20,174 nucleotides of DNA from a virus: positions 1 through 20,174 of the IMG/VR virus record IMGVR_UViG_3300042924_000879. One strand, 5' to 3'. Both the position numbers and the translations under genes were made by a program. Below the pieces are notes generated by a model. That model searched no databases and was not told the DNA's origin. It saw nothing but the letters and a program-made list of their open reading frames with translations. Shown piece after piece: positions 7,857 to 15,697 of the stretch (position 1 is its first letter; each line of letters starts with the position of its first letter).

Positions 7857-8843
7857 TCAGCCAGCAGGTGTGGTTGCGTTGCTCGCTTTGTACAGCACCA
7901 TAAACTCGGGATAAGCAAATTGCACTCCGTATTTCAGCGCGGCTTGGAAGCGGATTTGGTCGTTGTCGTAACTCGCCCAGATGCGGAAGGTATCCTCATC
8001 TGAAAGCAGGTCAGTTCCGAAGAACAGGTTGCTCAATGAAGTGGCTACAATCCTACGCGTGCCATTCAATCCGTTCACCGCGCAGATTCGCATATTGGTT
8101 GCAGGGAAAAACATCTCACCCGCACCCAACTGCCCAAGGTCGCCCTGATACAGGTTCAATCCTACCAGTTTATTCGCAAGGATTCGGTAGGTATCCCATC
8201 CGCAGAAAGCGTAGATGTCGTCCTTGCTGATGATTTCAACAGGGATGTTCTGATACACATTTTCAAACGCGCTCACGATGGTGGTGTCACTGAAAGCCGC
8301 ACCTGCAAGGCTCGATACGATTGAAGCGGATGCAGTGGTCTTCTCCATCAGGTGCAACAAACCAACGGTCTTGTTCAGGTTTGCGTCACCGCTCAATGAT
8401 GCAGATGAACCAGTCCACCCTGATGCGCCTGTTGCAGTTGTTGACTGCCAAATAGCGTTCTCGATGTTCTTGGCAATCTGCTTTGCTTTCTGCTCGGCAA
8501 ACGCTTGCTCGAAAGGTACGCCTTCGTAGTTGCTACCCTGCGTCAACTGGGTTTGCATCCAGTACTGTTCAAGTGAACGAGGACACAACTCCTCTTGCAC
8601 TTTTACACGTGCCACGCTGATGTTACGCTGGCTGAACGTGGTTGTACCTGACGCATTCCACGCACAGGTGGATGCGGCTTGGAATACTGCATCGGTGTCC
8701 ATTAAGTTCAACGATTCCTCGTATTTAACTCCGACACGCTTCTGCATCAATGATTGGGTCTTCGCATCGAAAACCGCTTTTGTCAGCAACGGCAAACGCT
8801 GTTGCTCGACATAGGACGTTAGTCCCCCAAGTGAAAATGCCAT
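7857..8843 (-). CDS. Major capsid protein
   Basis: The 328-residue protein starts MAFSLGGLTSYVEQQRLPLL and has the features of HK97-fold shell proteins of Bacteroidota phages. These are an N-terminal helix, a central stretch with FEQAFAEQKAKQIAKNIENA, a VEIISKDDIYAFCGWDTYRI segment near residue 210-230, and a C-terminal AALKYGVQFAYPEFMVLYKA beta region close to the end. It follows the protease and scaffold genes and is followed at once by a strong terminator, consistent with a highly expressed structural gene. No N-terminal delta domain is obvious, in line with a separate scaffold. Confidence is high from context and overall pattern. Confidence 0.88.
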   Translation of the reverse strand: MAFSLGGLTSYVEQQRLPLLTKAVFDAKTQSLMQKRVGVKYEESLNLMDTDAVFQAASTCAWNASGTTTFSQRNISVARVKVQEELCPRSLEQYWMQTQLTQGSNYEGVPFEQAFAEQKAKQIAKNIENAIWQSTTATGASGWTGSSASLSGDANLNKTVGLLHLMEKTTASASIVSSLAGAAFSDTTIVSAFENVYQNIPVEIISKDDIYAFCGWDTYRILANKLVGLNLYQGDLGQLGAGEMFFPATNMRICAVNGLNGTRRIVATSLSNLFFGTDLLSDEDTFRIWASYDNDQIRFQAALKYGVQFAYPEFMVLYKASNATTPAG

Positions 8844-8850
8844 AATCTTT

Positions 8851-9438
8851 TTATTTTAGGTTTTTTAGGTTATTTGCTAATGCTTCAAAATTCGTGTTGC
8901 GCGACAGCTTGATGTTCTCGACAATCGCATCGCTGGTCCGCTTGCGCGGCTCTGCGGTTGGTACTTTGCTCATCTTCTGAACCTCGGCATCCAACTGGTC
9001 AAAGCGCGCGGTATTGGCTTCCATAGCCCCTGCCAACTTCGACATAATCTCATCCAGCTTCGCTTCAAGTGCGCTAATTCTCGCGTCTATTTCGGATTCG
9101 GCGGCCTCGCCTTCGGGTGCAACTTCAATCTCCACTTCCTGTGCGGCTACTTCTTCCTCCACCACTGGCTCACCTGCTGGCAAATCTCCGACTTCGACAA
9201 TCTTGCCGCCTTCGGTTGTGATAACGCCAACTTCGGGTACAGTGTGCTGGCCATCAGGTGCGGGTAGCATCCCTTCCTCGGTCACAACGAATACAGGCGT
9301 ACCTGCAACAAGGTCACCATCAACGCGCACCATCGTGCCGTCTTCCAATTTGTAATCTGCAAAGTTTTGCGGCGTTGGCGTTGCGGTAAACTTCCGCAAG
9401 GCGTCAGCCAGTTCAGTTAAACGATTTGCTATGCTCAT
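8851..9438 (-). CDS. Capsid scaffold-like protein
   Basis: The 195-residue acidic protein begins MSIANRLTELADALRKF. Residues about 26-80 form a small beta domain (YKLEDGTMVRVDGDLVAGTP, then TVPEVGVITTEGGKIVEV), followed by a Glu/Val/Ala-rich linker. A coiled coil follows at about 114-157 (ISALEAKLDEIMSKLAGAME, FDQLDAEVQKMSK). The C-terminus is basic then helical (EPRKRTSDAIVENIKLSRNT), as expected for the part that binds the capsid shell. Its place between the XkdF-like protease and the major capsid gene strongly supports a scaffolding role. The start ATG is preceded by one copy of the GTGGTATTTA motif 26 bases upstream. Confidence 0.8.
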   Translation of the reverse strand: MSIANRLTELADALRKFTATPTPQNFADYKLEDGTMVRVDGDLVAGTPVFVVTEEGMLPAPDGQHTVPEVGVITTEGGKIVEVGDLPAGEPVVEEEVAAQEVEIEVAPEGEAAESEIDARISALEAKLDEIMSKLAGAMEANTARFDQLDAEVQKMSKVPTAEPRKRTSDAIVENIKLSRNTNFEALANNLKNLK

Positions 9439-9453
9439 AGGTCGCTTTTGTAG

Positions 9454-10056
9454 TTAAATACCACGTGTTTGGATAGTATGCAAAAAAACGCTGAACGCTT
9501 CTTCAAGGCTCGCCATCGCCGCCTCCAAACTCGATTCGGTTGCCTGCATCCCAAAGTAGCCCTCAATGCTGAACCCTGTGAACTGGTCGCGCTCTTCCCA
9601 AACCTTGTCGTTCTCCACCTTGAACGAACCAAACCAACTGCCATCAGGCGCATCCTCAAAGCCTTTGGGTGGATTCACCCCACGCTCGCGGTCAATCAGG
9701 TACGATTCAAACATATACACTCCATCCAGTGGTTTGCTGTGTTCGGCGTTTACCTTCGCTTGATTTTGTTGCTTGAAGTACTTCTGAACCATCTTGCGGA
9801 TGGTGTCTTTGTCAAACATCACGTAGTACTTGCCGCGGGTGTCATCCTGCCGAATGATTGGCGTGTCTGCCAGCATCAGCGGGCCTGTCAGGATACGAAG
9901 TGCGGCATCTTCTGCGAAGCGATGCTGTTTGGATAGGGCAATGAAAGGCCGCTCGATTGCGGGTGATTCCACGAGGCTGACGTAGCTGACGCCTTCGCCA
10001 TCCTCATCGATTGTCATTAAGTAAACAGGTAGCTGTTCCATATCGTCAAATACCAT
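9454..10056 (-). CDS. Capsid maturation protease, XkdF-like
   Basis: The protein (about 200 residues from the ATG at 10056, or one more from an overlapping GTG) contains the XkdF-family succession: GVSYVSLVESPAIERPFIAL, ALRILTGPLMLADTPIIR, TRGKYYVMFDKDTIRKMV, VNAEHSKPLDGVYMFESYLI, DGSWFGSFKVENDKVW and FTGFSIEGYFG. The NAEHS histidine and the GFSIEG segment are the most conserved points. In PBSX-type heads this protein cleaves scaffold and prohead proteins. It directly precedes the scaffold-like protein and the major capsid protein, in the expected order. A second ATG at about 10041 (MEQLPVYL) is a credible shorter start because a motif like that upstream of other genes sits just before it. 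Confidence 0.85.
   Translation of the reverse strand: MVFDDMEQLPVYLMTIDEDGEGVSYVSLVESPAIERPFIALSKQHRFAEDAALRILTGPLMLADTPIIRQDDTRGKYYVMFDKDTIRKMVQKYFKQQNQAKVNAEHSKPLDGVYMFESYLIDRERGVNPPKGFEDAPDGSWFGSFKVENDKVWEERDQFTGFSIEGYFGMQATESSLEAAMASLEEAFSVFLHTIQTRGI
9455..9464 (-). promoter_or_regulatory. GTGGTATTTA motif, copy 2 (before scaffold-like gene)
   Basis: An exact 10-base match. It overlaps the last codons of the protease (Arg-Gly-Ile-stop) and is followed by ACTACAAAAGCGACCT and the scaffold ATG. The downstream bases resemble copy 4. Confidence 0.5.
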
Positions 10057-11642
10057 CACGCGCCCAACGTTGCAAATTCACTCATCCTGCGAAGCCTGCC
10101 ACTAACCGAGCGGATGTCTGATTCAACCACATACGCCCGCATCCCTGAGTTTTGTCCGTTAGCAGGTGGGTTGAGCAGTTGCGCATTCGGGTTGGTTGCT
10201 GTTGGCGCGGCCATACCTCCTCCGCCTTCACCGCCTCCCATTGAGCCACCGCCGCCACCACCGCCGCCGCTTGGCGATTGAAATTGCTGCTTGCTGATTT
10301 GCGCAACTCGCACCAACCCTGCCGCTGTTGCCGCTGCCGCCGCGATGACCGCACGAACGGGTGCGGAAGGGTCGGGTATAGTCATTTGGCTTAAGTACGC
10401 CGCCTGCGCCGCACGGAAGGTCTCAATCAGCGCAATTGCCATATTCATCTTCTTGTTGACCTCAAAGGCGCGGCGTTGTCCCTGCTCGGTCTTCCCTGCA
10501 AACAAGGTCGCAAGATTGCCAATGGTCTGAAAGCCCAGCCTTGCCGTCTCAATTTTCGCTTGCTCAATCTGCTCCTCGCGCTGCCGCTGCCTTTCTGATT
10601 CCTTGAGCATCGCGTCAACGCCATTCCGCTTAATTACGTGCAACCCCTGCTCTTGCGTCTCCGCGCTTTCAAGAAATTGCGTCAGGCCATCCACGCGCTC
10701 CAAGTACACCAAATCCTCGGCATCCTTCAACGCCTTTTCACGAATCTTCCGCTGTTCAATCATCCGCGTATCGTGCGCCTTTTGGTCTTCTTCTTGCTTT
10801 TTTAACTGCTGTTCCTTGACGTATGTTTCGTACTGCGCCCGCAGCAGGTTGTGCTGGTGGCGTGCCTCGTCTTGTTCCTCCGCTGTCTTTGCCATCCGCA
10901 TCCGTTCACGCGACAGTTCGAACTCCCGCGCAAAGATTTGCTCCTGACTTGCGCCTCGTGCCTTCAATATTTCAATCTCCCGCTCCATCGCCTGCGTGCC
11001 ATCGGCAATCGCCTTGTTGCTTTCGGTCTTGATGCCAAGGAAACGCTTGACCGCACCCGTTAGCTTATCGAAGTTCTCAATCAGCAAGCCAATAGCCACC
11101 ACAGCCGCGCCAATTCCAGTCGCAACCAATGCCAACCTAAATGCCTTCATCGCGCCTGTGCTTGTGCCAACGGCCAACGCATACGCTCGCTGTGCCACCA
11201 CGTTCAGATTCACCATTACAGCCGAATCCTTGTTCAACACGTTAGCGACCGCCTGCACGCCGTTCAGCAACGCCAATGCACCCTGCACCTTCATCATCGC
11301 CTTCTGCAAGTCCTCATTCTCATCGCCAAACAACGCCGCCGCACCCTGCGCCACTGCGAATGCACCTGCCAAGCCTTGACCCACGCCAAGCAAGGTGTCC
11401 AGCGTTCTCGTGTCGGAAGCCATCGCCTTGATTTGCGCCTGCGTGTCGCCAATTTGGTCAGCAAGTCCACCCGCCTGCGCTTGCAACTCGCGGAAGCGGT
11501 CAGTGTTGCGTTGCCCTGTTTGTTCGAGCTGCAACATCTCCTCGCGCAACGATTTAAGTTGCGACCTTGCCGATTGCGTGCCTTTCTGCGTTTCGTCTTC
11601 CAATCGAAGACCAACGACAACGGTGTTTTTTATATCTGCCAT
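10056..11642 (-). CDS. Tail tape measure protein
   Basis: The 528-residue protein has a long helical N-terminus (SARSQLKSLREEMLQLEQTG, AQIKAMASDTRTLDTLLG) and Ala/Gly-rich hydrophobic segments around residues 85-110 and 160-190. A long charged coiled-coil follows (about 210-355), then RRAFEVNKKMNMAIALIETF with ASPVR-type helices, the usual tape measure ending. A poly-Gly region (about 455-477; GGGGGGGG then MGGGEGGGG) is coded by a GC-rich repeat around 10245-10270. Length sets tail length: at about 1.5 angstrom per residue this implies a tail near 80 nm, short for a siphophage. It sits after two large tail proteins and before the head protease, the reverse of the usual head-then-tail order. 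Confidence 0.87.
   Translation of the reverse strand: MADIKNTVVVGLRLEDETQKGTQSARSQLKSLREEMLQLEQTGQRNTDRFRELQAQAGGLADQIGDTQAQIKAMASDTRTLDTLLGVGQGLAGAFAVAQGAAALFGDENEDLQKAMMKVQGALALLNGVQAVANVLNKDSAVMVNLNVVAQRAYALAVGTSTGAMKAFRLALVATGIGAAVVAIGLLIENFDKLTGAVKRFLGIKTESNKAIADGTQAMEREIEILKARGASQEQIFAREFELSRERMRMAKTAEEQDEARHQHNLLRAQYETYVKEQQLKKQEEDQKAHDTRMIEQRKIREKALKDAEDLVYLERVDGLTQFLESAETQEQGLHVIKRNGVDAMLKESERQRQREEQIEQAKIETARLGFQTIGNLATLFAGKTEQGQRRAFEVNKKMNMAIALIETFRAAQAAYLSQMTIPDPSAPVRAVIAAAAATAAGLVRVAQISKQQFQSPSGGGGGGGGSMGGGEGGGGMAAPTATNPNAQLLNPPANGQNSGMRAYVVESDIRSVSGRLRRMSEFATLGA
10245..10270. repeat. Low-complexity GGC/GGT codon repeat in the tape measure gene
   Basis: A run of glycine codons (read as GCC/ACC triplets on the plus strand) encodes eight consecutive glycines, with a second short Gly tract just downstream. 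It is a flexible linker between the helical body and the C-terminal tail. Such triplet runs can change length by replication slippage. Confidence 0.8.
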
Positions 11643-13885
11643 TAGCGTACCTGTACTGGTGTTGTGTATGTTGGAATGACCTCGCCATCCACTTCGGATT
11701 CAAGGTTGTAGTTCAAATTCGGTGTTACCGTTTGCGCTGTAAATTCGGCAAGGTTCAGGATGCGGCGAAGCGTTACCCTGCACATCACGTTCTGACCAAC
11801 ACGATAGTCGCTGATTTCCAATAACCGCCATTTAACTCCGTGCCAGTAGACAGGGATGCGGAAGTCAAGTGCCGCGATGTCGGTAACGGTGAGCAAGAAG
11901 GTGGCCTGTACGGTCATCGCTTCCTTGCTTGCAATTTCCTCAATGTAGGTCTTCCAGTAGCCGTTGAACAGGTTGTTGTTCGTGTATGGCGTGTAACCGC
12001 CTTGACCATCGGGAAGGGTAAAGTAAATCTGCTTCGGCATACCAAATGCCAAGTCTTGTTGCGGATCATAAGGATTGTCAACGTGACCAATGTAAGGCAA
12101 AAAAGTGCCTGTAACTTGCGATGATGCCTGTGTTATATTTTGCAAATAGAACCAATCTTGCGTCGATCCACTTGGCGCAGGTGTCATTTCGATGTAGTTG
12201 TACTGCGCTATGCGGTATCCTGTTTTCATCGGCCTTAACGTGCCATCGGTTTCAACGTCAAAGGTGCGGCCAAGTACGATATTGGTTTGATATTGCGCAG
12301 GAATGACCGTCGCGCACTTGGTTTCAATCCGCTGTTCACCTTGTCCGTAAAAGTTGTCCGTGTCGTAAATCCTGCATCCGTAACCTTCCTGCCAAGTGTC
12401 TTGATAACTTTTAGCAAGTGCCTCGCCTCCGTTTCGGTATGCAAAGACAAACTGCTTGCGAAGTTCAGGATCGCCCATTGTCATCTGCATCTCCTGCGCT
12501 TCGTCTGATTTCTGCGACCAGTCCACAACGCCTGATGTGTAGAAGTCAATAAACGGCTCGACGTAAATCAAGGTTGGATCAAGCGGCGATTGGTAGAAGT
12601 ACAGGTTGAACATTTTTTGCAGGTCGGATAGCAGGTCAATCTGCAAGGTGTCGGCAGGTAGTGCCGTTCGCATATCAATCGACACGCCATTCAATCCTAT
12701 TCGCTGAACTAAATTAATTTGAATAGTGCCATTGTCCAATAATTCAATGCCGCCATTGTTTGCTGTTATCACCAATTTTAACGTGTCGTTTCCAGCCAAA
12801 ACAATTGAATAGTTGCGCAACAATATCGGGTCGTCAATACCTGTTTCTTGAATTAACCTGCCGCCTACGTCTTTTAGAACCGTGCCACCGCTATCTTGAA
12901 TTGCCCAATCATAAGTAAAGCCAACGGATAAATTTTTGAACCCAAATGACAGGCCAAGATTATACTTGCCCATATAGCCACTTGCAGCAGTATAAACGCC
13001 TGTTGCCATATCAAATTTGCCATCACCTGAATTGGTGAATGGTGCAGAATCATTGTCGTAAACCACCGTGTAAGTCCAAGGCGCATCATTAACATACCCA
13101 GATGCTTGAACATAGCAGTTGTTGTCGCCACTTGCCTGTGTAAAAGGCTCGCCTGCGTATGGAATGACTAATCGCTCAAACTCGGTGCTTTGAAAGAATG
13201 TCGATTCGTAGCGGTATCCGTGCTGCGCGAAAATCAAGTCCACCATCTTCTTCACCCAGATATTCGGTCGCTGAATTTCAATCGGCACAAGCCTAAATAA
13301 ACTTTGATAAGCGTTGGCTATTACGCCTCCCAAATAATTGTTCGGCACGTTAAAACAATGCGGTAATCCTAACGCATCAACTGCTCCATAAACAAACCCA
13401 CTTGCGTCGCTGAACGTGTCATCCCAACTTCCAGTCACCAGCGATTCGGTGAAGGTGTGGTTCATTCCAGTCACGCCCACCGTGTCCACCAGTTTCACTC
13501 CTTCCATCGCTTTGAACAGGCTCACCTCCTCGCCGTAGATGCCAACCTCATAAGTCGCAACCCCTCGCGTTACTGACATCGACAGCATCTGCATCGTGCC
13601 ACGAAATACCTGCACCCCATCATTCCAAAGCGCGCACTTTACCTGCTTGTTTGGCGTGAACCCGCCCACAAAGGATTGCACGTTGTACGCATAGCGGAAG
13701 GCGATGTCATTGGCTTTGCTGGATGGCAAGGCGATTGTCTTGCTGAACGCTCCGCGCCGCTTGGTGATGTCGGCCAAGTCCTGAACGCTGAACGTGATAG
13801 CGATGTCAGTATCCTGCGATAGGTCAAGGTCATAGCCTACTGTTGGGTTGTCCGCGTCAGGATAGCAAACGAATTTCGTCATCAT
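11642..13885 (-). CDS. Large tail / baseplate protein
   Basis: The 747-residue protein begins MMTKFVCYPDADNPTVGYDL. Its N-terminal domain contains FSVQDLADITKRRGAFSKTI and LPSSKANDIAFRYAYNVQSF, which I recognise as a typical opening of tail-tip or baseplate proteins in Bacteroidota phages. It is mainly beta-structured with many aromatics, and has no catalytic motif I can point to. The end (CRVTLRRILNLAEF, then a Thr-rich tail) is ordinary. The tandem ATGATG means the start may be 13885 or 13882; the first gives an ATGA overlap with the upstream stop. Its stop TAATG is shared with the tape measure start. Hub, tail-associated adhesin or central baseplate protein are all possible. Confidence 0.7.
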   Translation of the reverse strand: MMTKFVCYPDADNPTVGYDLDLSQDTDIAITFSVQDLADITKRRGAFSKTIALPSSKANDIAFRYAYNVQSFVGGFTPNKQVKCALWNDGVQVFRGTMQMLSMSVTRGVATYEVGIYGEEVSLFKAMEGVKLVDTVGVTGMNHTFTESLVTGSWDDTFSDASGFVYGAVDALGLPHCFNVPNNYLGGVIANAYQSLFRLVPIEIQRPNIWVKKMVDLIFAQHGYRYESTFFQSTEFERLVIPYAGEPFTQASGDNNCYVQASGYVNDAPWTYTVVYDNDSAPFTNSGDGKFDMATGVYTAASGYMGKYNLGLSFGFKNLSVGFTYDWAIQDSGGTVLKDVGGRLIQETGIDDPILLRNYSIVLAGNDTLKLVITANNGGIELLDNGTIQINLVQRIGLNGVSIDMRTALPADTLQIDLLSDLQKMFNLYFYQSPLDPTLIYVEPFIDFYTSGVVDWSQKSDEAQEMQMTMGDPELRKQFVFAYRNGGEALAKSYQDTWQEGYGCRIYDTDNFYGQGEQRIETKCATVIPAQYQTNIVLGRTFDVETDGTLRPMKTGYRIAQYNYIEMTPAPSGSTQDWFYLQNITQASSQVTGTFLPYIGHVDNPYDPQQDLAFGMPKQIYFTLPDGQGGYTPYTNNNLFNGYWKTYIEEIASKEAMTVQATFLLTVTDIAALDFRIPVYWHGVKWRLLEISDYRVGQNVMCRVTLRRILNLAEFTAQTVTPNLNYNLESEVDGEVIPTYTTPVQVR

Positions 13886-15075
13886 AGCGCGGTGTTTTCG
13901 TAGCCTACCTGAACATCAACGGTGATGGCCTGCAATCGGTCATTGATGCGCTTCATAATCGCGAAGGTATTGGTCTGCACCACCACAGGGACGAGCGCAC
14001 CTGACAACTCAATCCAGCATTCAGGGCTGTAAATCATCTCTTGAAGCCAACTGAACTGCGCATCCGATAGCCAATCGCTTTGTAGGTTGTAGGTGTCGCG
14101 ATAGGTGACGCTCCACTGCTTGTCAAACTGGTCATCGCCGTACACCGTGTTGTTGTATCCGTAGGTTTGTCTGTTTACATTTACCGATTGTCGGTTCTTT
14201 TTTGTAAACGTGTAGCCATCCACTCCGCCGTACATATTGCGGAAGAAGACCCGCAGTTGGTCGTATCGCTCACAGTTGTCAATCGTGTAGGTGTATGCCT
14301 GTGTGCGGCTGAATGCAGAAGTATTGCCGCCTGCTGTGTTGGCGGTCATCTGCACTGCTATTGTGCCTCCTTGCGTTGGAAAGTTTACCGAGCCTGCATT
14401 GCCATCACTGCACTGCGCACTGGTTAAGTTGTACAATCCTCTCGGGCCTGCGTTAATCAAAGGCGCAAGTCCGCTAACCGTTCCTGTCACCAAGAATGGC
14501 GAACGCGTTGCCCCGCTGTCGTAGGTGACGCGAAGGGCAACACCTGTCACCGCCGTGTCCACAACCATCGACAGGAAGTCATTGCTTCCGCTGGTCAGCG
14601 TGCTACTTACTGGCCTATTGCTCACCACCTTCAATGCCACAGCGTCACCGCTCACCGTTGCCGCATAGTAAGTCGTTGGCGCGGCAATGGCTGTGTTGTA
14701 ATCTTGTTGCCTGAACGCCGCCTGCCACGCGATGACTGAACCTGTTGTAGTTCCTGTCGCCACCGTTGGCGGATTGCCGTACTCCTCGCGGAAGGTCAGG
14801 TTTGCCTTGACCGCATAGCCGCCTGACTGCCATCCGCTGGTTGTCTGCGGAACTGCGGGTAATATCAGCGTTTCAACAACCTTGCTAACTCCAAAGAATC
14901 CGAAGCTCGTGGTTGGCAGTTTGTCGCACTTCAATCGTGCGCTTGCAGTGCTTCCACTCACATCGCAGATGTAGCGAAAGTTTGCGGATGCGGTTAGGTC
15001 ACTGCTGACCACCACTACGTCAGAATTGCCGACAGGAAGTAAGGCGGGAAGGGAAGATACAATCGTTATGCTCAT
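13882..15075 (-). CDS. Large tail structural protein (distal tail type)
   Basis: The 397-residue protein starts MSITIVSSLPALLPVGNSDV and is rich in Thr, Ser, Ala and Val with predominantly beta character, typical of virion proteins. The C-terminal third (DNCERYDQLRVFFRNMYGGV, WLSDAQFSWLQEMIYSPECW, MKRINDRLQAITVDVQVGYE) matches the conserved end of a tail protein that I recall as widespread in Bacteroidota siphophages and paired with a larger protein like the one downstream. It lies between the gp10-like gene and the 747-residue tail protein with 4-base overlaps on both sides. A distal-tail or baseplate role is likely; the specific role is not proven. Confidence 0.7.
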   Translation of the reverse strand: MSITIVSSLPALLPVGNSDVVVVSSDLTASANFRYICDVSGSTASARLKCDKLPTTSFGFFGVSKVVETLILPAVPQTTSGWQSGGYAVKANLTFREEYGNPPTVATGTTTGSVIAWQAAFRQQDYNTAIAAPTTYYAATVSGDAVALKVVSNRPVSSTLTSGSNDFLSMVVDTAVTGVALRVTYDSGATRSPFLVTGTVSGLAPLINAGPRGLYNLTSAQCSDGNAGSVNFPTQGGTIAVQMTANTAGGNTSAFSRTQAYTYTIDNCERYDQLRVFFRNMYGGVDGYTFTKKNRQSVNVNRQTYGYNNTVYGDDQFDKQWSVTYRDTYNLQSDWLSDAQFSWLQEMIYSPECWIELSGALVPVVVQTNTFAIMKRINDRLQAITVDVQVGYENTAL

Positions 15076-15665
15076 CGTCTGGTTGCTGTTTGTTTGCCAA
15101 ATTCGGAAAGTAGGCGCAGGCTTATCTTTTGCCCTGTGATGTCGGCAATGGTCACGGTTAATTCGTTTACCCGCTTGTCGGTCATCGTATCCGTGTAGAA
15201 TGGTCGTGGCTCAATGCCTCGCCTCTTGATGGCGCGCGCTATGTTGTACGCGGCCTCGTCAATCTCCTCCTTCGGGATGCCCAACGCCTTGTCAATCGCC
15301 CACTTGCGGATTGCCGCCACGTGTCGCTTGCTGGGCCTGATGTAGCGGAAACTGAACGGCCTGCCGCGCTTGTTCTGCACGCCATCAACGCCGTAGTTCA
15401 CATAGGCCCAATACTCCGCACCTTCAAGGTCAATCTTCAACGCCTGCCCATCAAGTCGGAAGTCGGAAGCGCGGAACGACTGGCGAAGGTTTAGCGTGGC
15501 GGTAGCATCGTACCTATCCACTGCTTTATTCATCGCATCAATCGCGTCATTAAGCCACCGTAGTACTGCGCTCTTTACATCCTTGCTATCGGTCAGGCTT
15601 ACGGATTCGGTAACGTCCGAACCCTTGCTGGAAAGCTGGCTGGTTAAACTTACATCGAACTTCAT
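15072..15665 (-). CDS. HK97 gp10-like neck / tail completion protein
   Basis: The 197-residue protein begins MKFDVSLTSQL. It has an N-terminal helix region and a beta-rich centre (EYWAYVNYGVDGVQNKRGRP, then FSFRYIRPSKRHVAAIRKWA). It continues AAYNIARAIKRRGIEPRPFY. The 'yw.yv.yGv.G......G.pfsf' and 'rgi.prpfy.d' features resemble HK97 gp10-family completion proteins that sit between head and tail in siphophages. It follows the tail chaperone pair after a 32-base gap containing one copy of the GTGGTATTTA motif, and overlaps the next tail gene by 4 bases. The exact station (neck or tail terminator) is inferred. Confidence 0.7.
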   Translation of the reverse strand: MKFDVSLTSQLSSKGSDVTESVSLTDSKDVKSAVLRWLNDAIDAMNKAVDRYDATATLNLRQSFRASDFRLDGQALKIDLEGAEYWAYVNYGVDGVQNKRGRPFSFRYIRPSKRHVAAIRKWAIDKALGIPKEEIDEAAYNIARAIKRRGIEPRPFYTDTMTDKRVNELTVTIADITGQKISLRLLSEFGKQTATRR

Positions 15666-15671
15666 CAGCTA

Positions 15672-15681
15672 TAAATACCAC
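15672..15681 (-). promoter_or_regulatory. GTGGTATTTA motif, copy 1 (before gp10-like gene)
   Basis: An exact 10-base match on the coding strand between the tail chaperone fusion stop and the next ATG, 6 bases upstream of that ATG. It is non-coding here. Confidence 0.5.
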
Positions 15682-15697
15682 TGCCCGCAAATGTGTG

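Noticed and set aside
10245-10270. Triplet repeat in the tape measure gene as a CRISPR-like or regulatory repeat
   Set aside because: It is simply a poly-glycine codon run in frame with the protein.
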